Source: Melampsora larici-populina 98AG31
Taxonomy: Eukaryota; Basidiomycota; Pucciniomycetes; Pucciniales; Melampsoraceae
NCBI RefSeq assembly: GCF_000204055.1
Contig: NW_006768782.1
Location: 1,194,313 to 1,258,312 of the forward strand
Length of the DNA stretch: 64,000 nt
Direction: 5' to 3'
How positions within the stretch are numbered: position 1 is the first letter of the stretch; every line of letters starts with the position of its first letter. Positions 36,822-48,177 of this stretch are shown piece by piece. Both the position numbers and the translations under genes were made by a program. The notes under the pieces were generated by a model. That model was not told the origin of the DNA. It saw nothing but the letters and a program-made list of their open reading frames with translations, and did no database searches.

Positions 36822-39800
36822 CAACACTGCAACCGCAACGCAACGCAATGGATTTTGACGTATTTCCATTGCGCTGCGGAGCCAGCGCAATAACACGCTA
36901 CGAAATCAACCGCAATTTTTCATAAAAAAAATTCTCTCGACGTTGCGGTGCGCAGTCAAGGGCAATATTTCCACAATATTGCCCGCTACGCAATATATGC
37001 GCAATGTTGCGCAATATTGCGGATATTGCGCATATTGCGCATATATTGCGCAAGAAATTGTAGTATACGCACACACAAGATAGTATTTATTGAAAAGAAA
37101 CATTTTTTTTGATACGGACAATGATCATAAGCATATTTGATCAACTCGAAAAGAATATAAAGAAAAAACATCAACACTAGACTACTTTTTTTTCTTCTTG
37201 GCTACATTGTCAATGAAAGCTTGAAGCGCTTTTGCTGCTTCTAAAAAATCTCCATCTGGTATAATCCCGTCCTTAAGCCAAGCTTGTGATCCTACCAACC
37301 GCTCCATTGTCTTAGGCAACATGCCGCCTCGTGAAGGAGTGCACACATCGGCAGCCGCCGAAAAGGTCCGTTCGCAAGCACATGATGTGGCAGATATCGA
37401 GAGATAATCTCGGGCTAGCTTTGCAAGGATGGGAAATCGGTGTTGATGTTCCTGTAAAGACAGAACCATTGTCAGCATGTTCATATTGAAAGAAAATTAA
37501 GAAAAAGGAATGAACGTACTTTCCACCATCCAAGCGGAGTTTGGTCCTTCTTTAACATACAAGCACCTTGCAAATACTCCTCAATCTCGGAGTTGGATGC
37601 TTTGGCAGTACCGGAGCCTGCAACTCCAAAGACATCAAAAGGATCGACGTCGGTTGAAGTGGTGTCATTTTCAGGAGTTGGAGTCGGTTCGTGCTCCTCA
37701 AATTCTTCAAGTTCAACGCGAGAGGTAAATTCGTGTTCAATCAGTGCAATAGCAGACGAGTGATGATCAGAATAATGAAGCTCAAAGAACTTCCCCCGCA
37801 GTCGTGGGTTGAGGATCGTTGCTAAAACAATGCTCTCGCATCCCACAGCTTCTTCCTGATACTTTGAGAGCCACTTGATCATTTCGTCAATCGCATCTTT
37901 GAGGCTTGAGTATTCCAATGATTCGTTTTTAATAAGTTTAAGCTCGGAAATGACACGTTTGTATTCGGTTAGGAGGATGCATCCGGTAGGTCCATTTCCT
38001 TCAACGCGAGCCGTGGCATCTACAAAGGTCTAACCAAACATAAGAAAGTCAGTATATTATTGAAGGTCTGCAAAAAGAAAGGAACATTACCTTTAATATT
38101 TTATTGACCAACTCGACTGCGTGCCATTCAGCCGGTGAGATAGTCACCCCCTTGAAGAAACAGGCCTTGCGATCCGCTGCAAGCATCGAGTTAATCACCT
38201 ACATATAATAAAGAGTCAGTGAAGATTAGATGGTGTAGATGGAAGAATTAAAACAATACCTCTTGTGCTTCGCATGCTATCTTCCGGCTTTCATAATGGC
38301 TGTTCCAACGCGTCTTGCAAGGACGCTTGAGCATCCTACCTTTATATTCGAGACGCTCGGAACGTGCCTTGAAATCTGATCGCCTGGCTGCACTGCTAGC
38401 AATTTGGCCACTGACTGTGTCAACCTTTATGCAGTAAAAACAAACTATCAGTCAAAATTGTAATCATACTATAGAAACAAAGAAAATGACAAAAAGACTT
38501 ACTTTTGTAAGAGCGATAGCAACAATATCGTCTTTGTTACATACTTCACCATCTACATTTTCATCCTGAGTACCATCCTCTTCATCAACTCCATCGGGTT
38601 TGTCAGGTAAGCCAACGTTGTCCTCTTCATCTGATTCAGAATTATCAATCTCAAGTCCATCCTTGCCATCATTGACCTCAAGAACTGGAATCGGGAGGGG
38701 AACACCTTTTGGAATGGTTGGTTTTGTTGTATCAACCTTCTGACCGAGAATTCGAAGGCCATGCCCAACTGTGAGGTTCAGCTTGTGGGCATAGCAGCGG
38801 ACATGGTGTGCCGAGTTGTCCCAAGTGACTGATTCCTTTGCCGCCGCAAACATCGTCCGCATTTCGTCAGCCATCGGACCGTTATTGCTGCCACTGTCAG
38901 TAGTCTGCGCTAACATGTAGATACAAGAAACAAAAAGTTAGGGATAATTGTGTAAAGTATCAAAAGCCGAAAGAATGAACAAAATTGGTACTTATCTTTT
39001 TGTGAAGACCTTGACATATCAAGAAACGTCCGATAGGTCTTGCCAAGAGAGCCCCATAATGTCGCCACGCGACCCTCTTGAGCGTCAGGTGTGTCGATCT
39101 GTAGTTCCAATCATCGTCGATGTAGTTAGCAGTGGCACCAATGAAGGCATACCGGTTGCCTTTGGTAGTCCACACATCGTGGATCAAACAAAACTTTCCC
39201 TGGTTTTCCTATTCAAATAATCGGCAGTTTCAAAACAATCAGTTTCATATTTGGGTTACATACTGAATGAACAAACAATTAATTAAAGATAGATATTGAC
39301 TTACTTTAACACTGGTAATTGCTTGATGGCGCAAAGAAGAGTACAGCACAACAGATTGCTGTGCTGCCCATGTTCTCGAACGGACAGTCGCACCTCGATT
39401 GACAGTATTGAAAGCGGCGCAAAGGCCCGGGTCTTCAAATCGGGCCCAAGGAAGCGCGTGCCGGACGATCCACAAGACCAAGAGCATGTTGAGAAGCTCT
39501 ACTGTGAAAGGTGGCCCAGTTACAAACGATGAGAGAGTTCCTTTGTTGTTTTTCTTGATGGACTCCTGCTTGTCGTTATATGAAGGAGGAAGGTTGAAGC
39601 CCGCGGCAATAGCTTTATGTCGCTGCTTGCACACAGGGCGTACAGCGCTACCATCACGATGCCCACGTAAGTTAAAGTAGGATGTCTTCGATTTGTCGCC
39701 TAGGAAACTTTTGTGACAAAATCGACAATTGTAAGTTCGGCCCTGAATAAGAGGAACATGTTTTAGTATAGCTGACAATACCTAGATACTGAGACAAAAA

Positions 39801-40965
39801 TTAAAGCTTACCTTGGGTGGATGAAAATATTTTTTAAGATCATCCACATCAAGAGACCGAGATGCATTGTAGCCAGGTTCATCGTTTTTGATGATCTCGA
39901 CTTCAGAAGACTCTTGATCCACATCGACACCATCTGGTACCTCATAGACCTGAACAAACATTTCAAGCATTATCAATATCCTGAAATATGGGAAGAGAAT
40001 AGATAAAAAGTGGAAGAGAGAAAATGAAAAAACAACAATCAAAAGATATACAACTTACATCCGCTTTAGTCTTTGATCTCTTCGATGATTGGGGTGTTCC
40101 AGCCGATGAAGTAGCTGAAGGTGACCGCGCACGCTTGCTAGCCGAGGATCGAGTCTGCATGGAGTAAAGATATCAACTGTCAGCTGATCACTCTTCGAAC
40201 ATCGGCCAATAATCAAAAAAGAAGAGATTTGGCTTACCTTTCCTTTGGAAACGGGTTTGGGGTTTTTATCGGCCAAGGGTCGAGGCAAAGCAGGTCGATG
40301 AGAAAGGGTTCCAGGTAATTCATCCGTGGCAGGACTAGATGGTCGAGTAAGAGCTGTCCAAGAGTCGTTTGGAGTGATGATGAAGCCCGGCTGCTTACGA
40401 GAAGGGCTTGCCGGGCGAAGGGTTCTAGTGGAGGACGTACCCGGAACCTGAAGCGTACTTTGAGAGGTTTTTGGGGGGGCCATGGTGATCAATGTAAGAA
40501 AGAAAAGGGAAGATGAGATGAGTGTAATATCAGGAAAGTGCGATCGAGGAAAAGATGCTACGGAGAAACGGGCATACCTCTTATGAAAAACTCGTATCAA
40601 AGGTGAACCACATGTCAGCCGCAGGGGAGGTCTTGTCCAGGGGCTCCAGGAGTCGTCTTCCGGTGTTTGATAGATCCAAGCGCCACTTCTTTCCATAATA
40701 GGACGATTTGAGGCGATTCGAGTGGAGGAGTGGTTGGGCGACAGTGACTCCTGTACACAGCCCCCTGGTACAAGGGTTTCACTGCGCAATATCCGCAATA
40801 TATCGGAGTGAACCGATATTTCGTTGCGGGTTTTGAGGACCCGGGGTTTTCTGGCCCGGATTGCGGTGCGCTGAAACCGCAATATCTTGCGGGGCCATTG
40901 CGGTCCTCAAAAACACAACGCAACCGCAACGCAACCACAATAATTTGTGGAGCGCTTGCGGTATT
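36822..40965 (-). mobile_element. hAT DNA transposon, 4.1 kb, inserted in the copia 1 reverse transcriptase
   Basis: Flanked by the 8-bp direct repeat GATGGAAG (36814-36821 and 40966-40973), the hallmark length of hAT insertions. Short imperfect inverted ends AACACTGCAACCGC and (reversed) AATACCGCAAGCGC match at most positions. Both subterminal regions (36830-37060 and 40785-40960) are packed with TTGCGG/CCGCAA and ATATTGCG motifs, typical transposase-binding arrays. It encodes one transposase gene and appears structurally complete. Confidence 0.9.
37182..40483 (-). CDS. hAT-family transposase, apparently intact, multi-exon
   Basis: Reads from ATG 40483 through about eight exons to the stop at 37182. 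Domains in order: Ser/Pro-rich N-terminus (MAPPKTSQSTLQ), basic TRSSASKRARSPSATSS exon, BED-type zinc finger YNCRFCHKSF...NLRGH, catalytic core with first Asp in FCLIHDVWTTKGNRYAF and second Asp in QTTDSGSNNGPM, the conserved CYAHKLNLTVGHGL block, an acidic insert, CKTRWNSHYESRK, and the C-terminal dimerisation domain with the catalytic Glu in SATSCACERTFSAA and GGMLPKTMERLVGSQAWL. It ends in a Lys run. No frame disruption was noticed, so the element may be autonomous. Confidence 0.88.
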
Positions 40966-43900
40966 GATGGAAGTAGAGAAATAGTTTTGAAAAATGCTTT
41001 AAGACAATTGTACCATACTTTTGGTGCTTGTTTTAAGCCATAAAGTGCTTGATTTAATTTCAGAACCAACACTGCAGTTGCACCTGTGATTTCTAAGCCT
41101 TTTGGAATGCGAAGATAGATAACTTCTTCCGGCGAGCCATTTAAAAAGGCCGCTACTGCATCCATTTGGTGTACTTCCAAGTCATGTACAGCTGCCATCG
41201 TATTCAGTGTTCGTAAGGTTGCCAGTCTGCCTGTTGGTGCAAATGTTTCATTATAGTATTCTCCATATTCTTGAGAAAATCCTTGCGCACATAACCTTGC
41301 CTTAAACTTTATTAATTCACCATCTCCTCCCATCTTTCGTTTGAAAACCCAAGTCGTTCCTATAGCATTTTTGCCTGCTGGTAACTCACATACATCCCAC
41401 ACTTTCCTTCTGTCCATATTTGCTAATTCATTATCAATAGCCTTGCGCCAATCAAAAGCATTATCCGACTTAAGAGCTTGTAAATACGTCTTTGGATCTA
41501 TCTCAACTTGAGCGACTCAAGCAGAAATAATTGGAAACTGTTGGTGATTGTTCAAATGTCAAGTTGCTTGAGCTATTTGACGCTCATCAATTCGCTTCAA
41601 TCGCCGAGCTTCATGAGACCGATGCCTTTTTGCATCTGGCGGTAGAATATTTGATGGATCGATTGCGCTAGTGATGTCATTCGGAGCTGCAATTGTTGCT
41701 AGTTGCCACTCCCAGGTTCTTTTCTCAGGGACAATAGATAGTGGAATGGGAGGATCAGGGAGATCTGGTACAGGATGCTCAATTGCCATAGGTGTACCTT
41801 GATATACGACAAGTTGATTTTCTTGCAATGTAGACGTGACTGTTGTTTGATTTTCTGCTGACGGCGATGTGGTTGAGATTGAATTTTCAAGTGTAGTGTT
41901 TTCTTCGTTTGTCGAAGGAATGATCAATGTTTGTACAGGTTCTGGGCCTTCAGGTGATGGATTTGAAGATACTGAAGTTAGAATGTTCATAGTTGTCAAA
42001 ACATCTTCACATTCTTCATTGAATTGCAAACCTTCTTCATGTTGAATACCCGGAGAGCAATTCTCATCAAACGTGACATCATGAGAGAAAATGGTCTTTC
42101 CTGAATCTAATCTTACTCGATAATTTTTCATACCTAGTTGATATCCTAAAAGTATACCTTTTTTGCTCGTGTTGTCAAGCTTTTTCCGGAATGACTTAGG
42201 AATCAGAACGTATGCACGACATCCAAATGGCTTCAATCTTGTTAAATCAAAACTTCTTCCAAACCAGAGATCATAAGGCATTTGACCGCCAATCTTTTCC
42301 ATTGGAGTGACATTTTCCAAAAAGACTGCCGTACTTACTGCTTCTCCCCAAAATGATTGAGGAAGATTAGACTGATGAAGCAGAGTCCTGGCCTTTTCAG
42401 TAGTCGTGCGATTTCCGCGTTCCGATACTGAATTTTGCTGAGGCGTGTATGGTGCGCTTAAATATGAAGTCGTTCCATTTTCCTCTAACAATTTACAAAA
42501 TTCAGTTGACATATACTCACCTCCTTGATCATTCACAAGGCTCACAATCCTTCGATTATGTAAAGTCTCAACTTCAGCTTTAAATTTGATAAAACATTGG
42601 AATGTATCCGCCTTTGATTTCATGATGTATACATATTTGTAATTAGTGAAAGAATCTGTAAGCTTGAAATAATAAAGGCCACCACCTTCAGAAACAACTG
42701 AGATCTTTCCACTTAAATCACTGTGTACAACTTCTAGCGGAAAAGTGGTTTTGGGGAGTTTTCCAGAATATGGGAGACGATATCCTTTAGATAACATACA
42801 TCCTTCACAAACCCAGTTATCTGGTGCATTGAATCCATACATAAGCTTTAGACGTTGAGGGTTGACATGTCCTGAACTTCTGTGTAAGACATTATAGTCA
42901 GTGAGAGTCGTTTTGTTGCAGATAGGAGAAATTGACGTGCCTAAAGTAAGATCTAATTCAATTACTCTATTTCTAATTTGACCACGAAAAACAGTTTCTT
43001 CTTCTTTCAGCATCATAATAATCCCTTTGTCATGAATTAAATTATACCCATTGTTAAGGAGACACCCCATACTGATAAGAGGACTTCCTAATTTTGGAAC
43101 ATGATAGGCCAATAAAGTGATTTGTCTTCCAAAAGTATTGCAAATTACTTCTCCTTTTCCTGCGATCCGAATTACTCCACCATCTGCAATTGATACTTCT
43201 GACGATAACTCAATATAAGTGGTGAAAAGAGAACGATCATTGACCATATGATCAGAGCAAGCGCTGTCGAGCAAAATGTTGCTACCGTTCTTCTTATAAT
43301 GACAAGATAAAGCGGAAGTTTTGATTATGTCATCAAGGTATGCAGCTTGTAAGACAGCTGTCGTAGCTTGAGAACGGACAGGAAGATTTGCTGGTCGCAA
43401 GTGAGGAAAAGCAATCCAGCATTTATCAGGTACATGACCTTTAACTGCTGGATTATGACGTCCATTAGAGCACGTTGGATAAGGATAACGGTGTCCTGAA
43501 CGATGAGCGGGTGGTCGATTGTTGATCGCCGCTAATGCAATAGAGTTGTTGTCAGCTCTATGTCGTTTGTTGTATTTGATAAGATGAGCTTCAAGTACAT
43601 CAAAAACAGTTTTGGTCTTCAAAGGACGTTCCGTTTCGAGGATAGCCAAAGTAGTTTCCATTGAATTGGGTAATTTGGAAACAATAGTCTCGGAAATGCA
43701 TTCATGAATTTTGTCAGTGAAATTGATTCCGACAGCGTGCATTACAGCCAAGTTTGATCTGACATCTTTGATGTATTGAGATAGAGTAGTGTAAACAATT
43801 TGATTAAAGGCTGAATAGGCTCTTCCTTTGCTGCTGGAGGTTGTTGATTGAAACTTTTCTTTCATTAAATTCCAAATGTCCAATGGTTTGTTGATGAATC

Positions 43901-44290
43901 CTTCAGATTCAACCATGATTCTATATTGTTGACTCATGTGAGAGTACATGATACCCGCCGCCTTTCGTTGTCGAATGACGTAAGCTTCATAGAGAACTTT
44001 TTGTTCACGAGGTACGGGTTGTTCCTGTGGTTCTGGTACAGGAGTTGCATTGGAGTCGATGAACTCGTCTAACGTGGCAGACATGAGCGCTCCGGTGATG
44101 TCTCCTTTCCATTCGGGATAATTGTCTTCATCAAGCTTAACGATACGAAGTCTTGTTTCGGATGATGACATGATGACAAAAAGAGTGGCGATGAAAAGTG
44201 AGAAGATGAGTGATGTGTGTGTGATGTGATAGAACATAAGTCGATCAATGTGCAATAGCAAAATTTTTTTTTGTGGTGTGACGAGATGAT

Positions 44291-44430
44291 GTGATGATTT
44301 TGTACAGCTAGTGTGCTGGGCTCATAACCAATCAAATAAGATTCCTGTGATGAAGAACAGGTGATGATTTTGTACAGCTAGTGTGCTGGGCTCATAACCA
44401 ATCAAATAAGATTCCTGTGATGAAGAACAG
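44291..44430. repeat. 70-bp tandem duplication spanning the PBS/LTR junction of copia 1
   Basis: The segment starting GTGATGATTTTGTACAGC at 44291 repeats exactly at 44361. Each unit holds the primer-binding site and the last 30-odd bases of the 5' LTR, so the element has two primer-binding sites. Confidence 0.9.
44385..44399 (-). other. Primer-binding site of copia 1 (initiator-Met tRNA half)
   Basis: On the element strand GGTTATGAGCCCAGC follows the LTR directly. It complements the anticodon arm of initiator tRNA-Met (GGGCTCATAACC), the half-tRNA primer known for copia. A second copy lies at 44315-44329. Confidence 0.85.
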
Positions 44431-44658
44431 GTTATTAGCTTTAATGGAAAGCTAATCACACTGATCGAAAAGAATCAACAATCTGAGTAAACAAAGATTG
44501 TTAAAAAGAAATAAGTTTGAGTTCGATGAAGAAAAAGGTTACAAAAGTAAAAGAGAGAAACCTTTTAATAGAACTCAAACATGACGTCATAACAGGTAAA
44601 TGATGTAAGCAACAGAGAAACCTAAAAGCGCATAACACAACGCGTCAACATCTCAATT
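44400..44658 (-). repeat. 5' LTR of copia element 1
   Basis: 259 bp, colinear with 35458-35786 except for the 70-bp duplication and a few substitutions (for example AACTCAAAC against ATTCAAAC). Followed by the target repeat GAATT. Confidence 0.88.
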
Positions 44659-44663
44659 GAATT

Positions 44664-45291
44664 GGGGGAAAGATGAAGGGAAACTTGGTAAGCTTAACTC
44701 AGGACTTGAACATGTGACATCATAAATGCTCTCGTGAGATCAGTTGGGTATTGTTCAACTAAATATGGTTGTCCTGCACAATTGGTCATACCTCACAGTC
44801 ACATCCCCTGTCTTCAAATTGACATATTTATCTGTTGAGCCCGCTGCCCTGTTATAGTACCAATCTGAATCACTGGAGCAGTTTGCCCAGTTTTTCAGTT
44901 TTGCACTCGACAAAATTTCCCACTATTGCGCTATATGATTTGAGGCGCTATGAGAGACAGGTGTGTCTGAAAGGCGTACACCGATTTGCTCTGAGATACG
45001 TATACTTGCAATGGTTCGCACTGAATAGTGCAATAAAGGAGAGAAGTAAACAACGATATTTTTCCAAATACTATGCTCGATCAAACATAACCCTAAGGAA
45101 GAGTGAGGGTATTGAAGTGGTGTGTGAAGAGAACCGGATATATGAAGAAAAAAAGATAACAAAAATATCAAAAGAAAACACCAGAGACTAGCTATAGTGG
45201 CCTTGTGGCTCTATGAGGTGCCCAGTGTTATACAGGTCACATACGAAAACCAACATTTGGGTTAGCTTCTGTGCATAGCTAGCTTTGCTTG
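44664..45291. other. Intergenic between copia 1 and secreted paralog 2
   Basis: A 118-codon plus-strand open frame at 44835-45191 shows no domain and is antisense to nothing recognised. Not supported as a gene. Confidence 0.45.
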
Positions 45292-46320
45292 TTAATTAGT
45301 GTGGTCAGGCTTTTCTGCTGCCTTTGGCTTACGCGGTCGAGGGCCGCGCCGGGCCTGTGGTGGTAAAGACCTATACCAGTCGCGGGCAGCTGCCTCGAGG
45401 CGAAAAGCACTTTGTCGCTTGCGAATTGCTTGCCTTTCTGCGCGTTTTTTGATAACATCTGAGAACCACATGCAATGAACATATATCTCAACTCATCTAG
45501 CTGCCTTATGATAGATACAGAATGAATCGAGACTTACTTTTCCACATAACACTCCATGACTTGTAATACCTCGCCAAGACCAATTTTGCCCTTCTTAAAA
45601 AATTAGGTTTTGCTGCTGTTTTTATCAAGATTGGCTTGAAGCCCTGTCTCGATGGATCCAGTGTATCTTCCAATGGCTTTTGTTTTCCTTTCATGCGTTT
45701 GAAGGGATTCGGAAAAGATTGTATAAATTTTTTAACCCGATCTAAGGAGAAATGGTCAAAGCAAGGTATATAGATAAATCCATTTCTCTCGATCCAAGTG
45801 ACCAAATCAGAACTTACTTTTTAATTTAGTGATCCAGTTCAAAGAAGAATGAACGTTCTTGAGATCTGTAGAAGGATCTTTGATAGGGTATATGATCAAC
45901 TTATGATGTGGAGACTGGCTTAAACGATTGAGTAGCTCATCAAGCATACCTATGACTTTTGGAGATTCCAAAACACCGTCAGTAGACTTGACAGTATCCA
46001 GACCTAAAACGTTGAAACCAAGATCAGTAAGTAAGATACAGTTTGAGGGGGATAATGGAAGGTCTTTAAAACAATAGTGACACTGAACCTTTTGTAATAT
46101 CCTTGATCCCATTAGCAGATTTCATACTCGCGATGTCAACCGAAGAAGATGCAACCTTGAAAGATGGAAAAGGAGGCGGTAAGGCCATCACCAGCATCTT
46201 TTCACACATCACCATAGTCAGGAGCAACAGAGTTGAGAGTTTGAAGCTGAGAAGTTTCTTCTTTCTGGAATGGTACAAGTAAAATGTGGGACCCGTCTTA
46301 TCTTTTAGGGTGGTTTTCAT
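45292..46320 (-). CDS. Predicted secreted basic protein, paralog 2 (238 residues)
   Basis: Five exons (46320-46089, 46003-45950, 45877-45818, 45741-45538, 45458-45292), all phase-1 introns. The N-terminus is longer than in the other paralogs but has the same signal core (KLLSFKLSTLLLLTMVMCEK) and then ALPPPFPSF. Exon 2 is exactly 54 nt and encodes GLDTVKSTDGVLESPKVIG across its borders, aligned with exon 2 of paralogs 1 and 3. Exons 3 to 5 are shorter and more diverged. Exon 4 keeps a basic block ending ARYYKSWSVMWK that recalls the FKSxM motif. The C-terminus is Arg/Lys-rich (KKRAERQAIRKRQSAFRLE). No known domain. Confidence 0.68.
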
Positions 46321-48177
46321 ATTTTTTGCAATATTTGGATTGTCAAGTGGTAGTTCTTTTGGGAAATTTGTATCTTGTCGGAAAGAAAGCAGCTGCTGAA
46401 ACTGTTTCTCTTAAAGATTGACTTGATTTCTATTTTGTGATGTTCACAGTAGGTTTGAAAAATATATATACTCTGTCGCTTCGAAGTATTTGTTTTTGAT
46501 ACAAGGGGGTATTCTTTCTATTGAGGATATCTAGCCAAGTGGGAAGAATATCGTGACAGCGCTTGTTTGTTATTTCGTTGTGAGCCGTGATTTTTGTTGT
46601 GACCTCAAAATGCAATTATCTGGTCGATCAAGAGATTATAATGTATTTTTTAAATATAGGTCACCCAGCTAAAGAAGAGTTAAGAAGTCTTGTCATGCAA
46701 AATGAATGGTTTGGATTGTTATAGGATAGTTTTGGGTGATACAAAAAACGTCAATCGTTTGGAAACAAGAGAGATGTAAAGCTTGGAGAATATTCTCTGA
46801 TAGACGTCCTAAAAGCACATAAAACCAGAGCTGCGCGATGAAAGAGATCTGCAGAACACATACTGAAACCTCTCATCAGTTTGTAAAATTGACCTCGCTG
46901 AATCCCACTCTACAGTTGACGTCGCTGAATCCCACTCTAAAAATGACGTCACTGAATGCCACTCTAGCGTCAGTTTACGACCTTCCGCCAAGAGCAAAAC
47001 CTGCGATTGGAGTTGGAGCACGTCCAGCGCAGTGCATACATAGAGTGCAGAGCATCTTAGTGCGCGCAACACGCCTATATTTACAAATCCTCTGACAACT
47101 GTGCGGCTTGAAGAACTTCAACATCATCACTGAACATAGTCGCAAAGATAGCTTATCCGCTGTAGAAACATCGGGGATTAAGTGTTTTTACCCGGGGATA
47201 GGACCTTTTACCTTTTTCTAGGGGGCATCTGCTTCTACCCCAGCTCCTTCTTAAAAAATTTCACGGAAGTCATGATTTCAGAGGTTCAAACTTCCAAGTG
47301 ACCTTCCAAGATGAGAATTAGAACCATTGAGACACACATAAATTATTGGGGTAAGAAAGGTCTTCCGCATTTCAAAGATCTCTACTTGCATGAACATCTC
47401 TTCTACTTTGCCATTTCAAAACAAACAAAAAGCAACATCTTGCTAAGTCTCTCATACTGATAGCACTGAGAAGATCTGAAGCTTGTAAATGAATCCACTA
47501 GTCTTCTGTTCTCTTCTTTTTTTCTTGAAAAAAAGGTATCATCCAAATTTCTTATTTGATTCCATAATAACTCAATCAAAGAAGTTAGGTTGGGTATGGT
47601 TTTTAAGGATTGATTTCACCTATGCTCAACACTTCTTACAAAATCAAAACAAACCCACTTTTAGGCTGGTAAAAAGTTCTGGATGTGTTGCATAACAGAT
47701 CCAGAGATTATCAATCAACCTTAGCATGTAGTGGAAAACCATAGTGATGATATATTGATCTGATTTTTATGGATATATCAAGCAAATAATTATATTGCTT
47801 CAGAAAAGCACATATTTCATGATCATCATCATCACCAAAGATAATTTAAACTATAAAGGAGGATATGGCCAATGTTCCTTCTACCCCTTCTACCTATCAT
47901 CAGATCACTTTTTCAGATATTTTAAGCTTTTTTCTCAAGTGGTTATCCAAGTATGAAGTTGTTTTCAAGATATTAAGATTTATCTCAATTGATATTTTCA
48001 ATCATCAGAGTGAAACTCAAAATTAAAAATGATGCTGTTGTTTAGCCATCCATGGCTTGAAGGATTCATTTGATTCAGTGATTCTCTGAAATTGTCTTTC
48101 CAGCTTGGTGGTTGAACTTGTGTCTCTGGCAATGTCTTTACAGCTTTTCCTGGTTCTGTCTCTGACACTGTTGTCAT
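46321..48177. other. Intergenic between secreted paralogs 2 and 3
   Basis: Holds a 27-bp tandem repeat (46889-46968). Close to 48177 the sequence is a readable tail of paralog 3 past its stop codon. A 68-codon plus-strand frame at 47489-47695 is not supported as a gene. Confidence 0.5.
46889..46968 (+). repeat. 27-bp tandem repeat, three copies, readable as 9-residue units
   Basis: Units TTGACCTCGCTGAATCCCAC and following bases repeat at 46889, 46916 and 46943. On the plus strand they lie in an 85-codon open frame (46838-47095) and read LTSLNPTLQ, LTSLNPTLK, MTSLNATLA. The third unit contains TGACGTCA, a CRE-like palindrome. Whether it is translated or regulatory is unknown. Confidence 0.7.

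Larger units (their letters stand above)
35781..44171 (-). pseudogene. Copia 1 Gag-Pol, interrupted by two TGA codons and a hAT
   Basis: Starts at ATG 44171. Order seen: UBN2-type Gag; CSNGRHNP...GH...C metal-binding motif; protease LLDSACSDHM (DSA in place of the usual DSG); integrase with HSDLSGK, VNDQGGEYMS and the catalytic Glu in SVSERGNRTTTEKAR; RT with KARLCAQGFSQ and LYGLKQAPKVWYN; then the hAT insertion; then VDDMTIA, RNase H AYADADFAACPYTRRSTGGY and STTEAEYRAAYEG. Between integrase and RT the frame is open except for TGA at 41559-41561 and a second TGA near 41516. Both could derive from CGA. With the insertion this copy cannot make a full polyprotein, though it may still be mobilised by others. 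Confidence 0.9.
35458..44658 (-). mobile_element. Ty1/copia LTR retrotransposon 1, carrying a nested hAT
   Basis: Minus-strand element bounded by LTRs (35458-35786 and 44400-44658) and by the 5-bp direct repeat GAATT (35453-35457 and 44659-44663). The internal region holds a primer-binding site, a Gag-Pol frame in copia order (protease, integrase, RT, RNase H) and a polypurine tract. Removing the hAT (36822-40965) leaves about 5.05 kb, normal for copia. The LTRs agree closely apart from one 70-bp duplication in the left copy, pointing to a recent insertion. LTR termini are not the usual TG...CA. Confidence 0.9.

Noticed and set aside
40055..40882. Long minus-strand frame as a separate protein at the right end of the hAT
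   Set aside because: Only the part from ATG 40483 to about 40240 is the first transposase exon; the rest is the element's subterminal region and an intron.
44835..45191. 118-codon plus-strand frame between copia 1 and secreted paralog 2
   Set aside because: No domain, low-complexity Lys/Glu end, and no splice sites linking it to anything.
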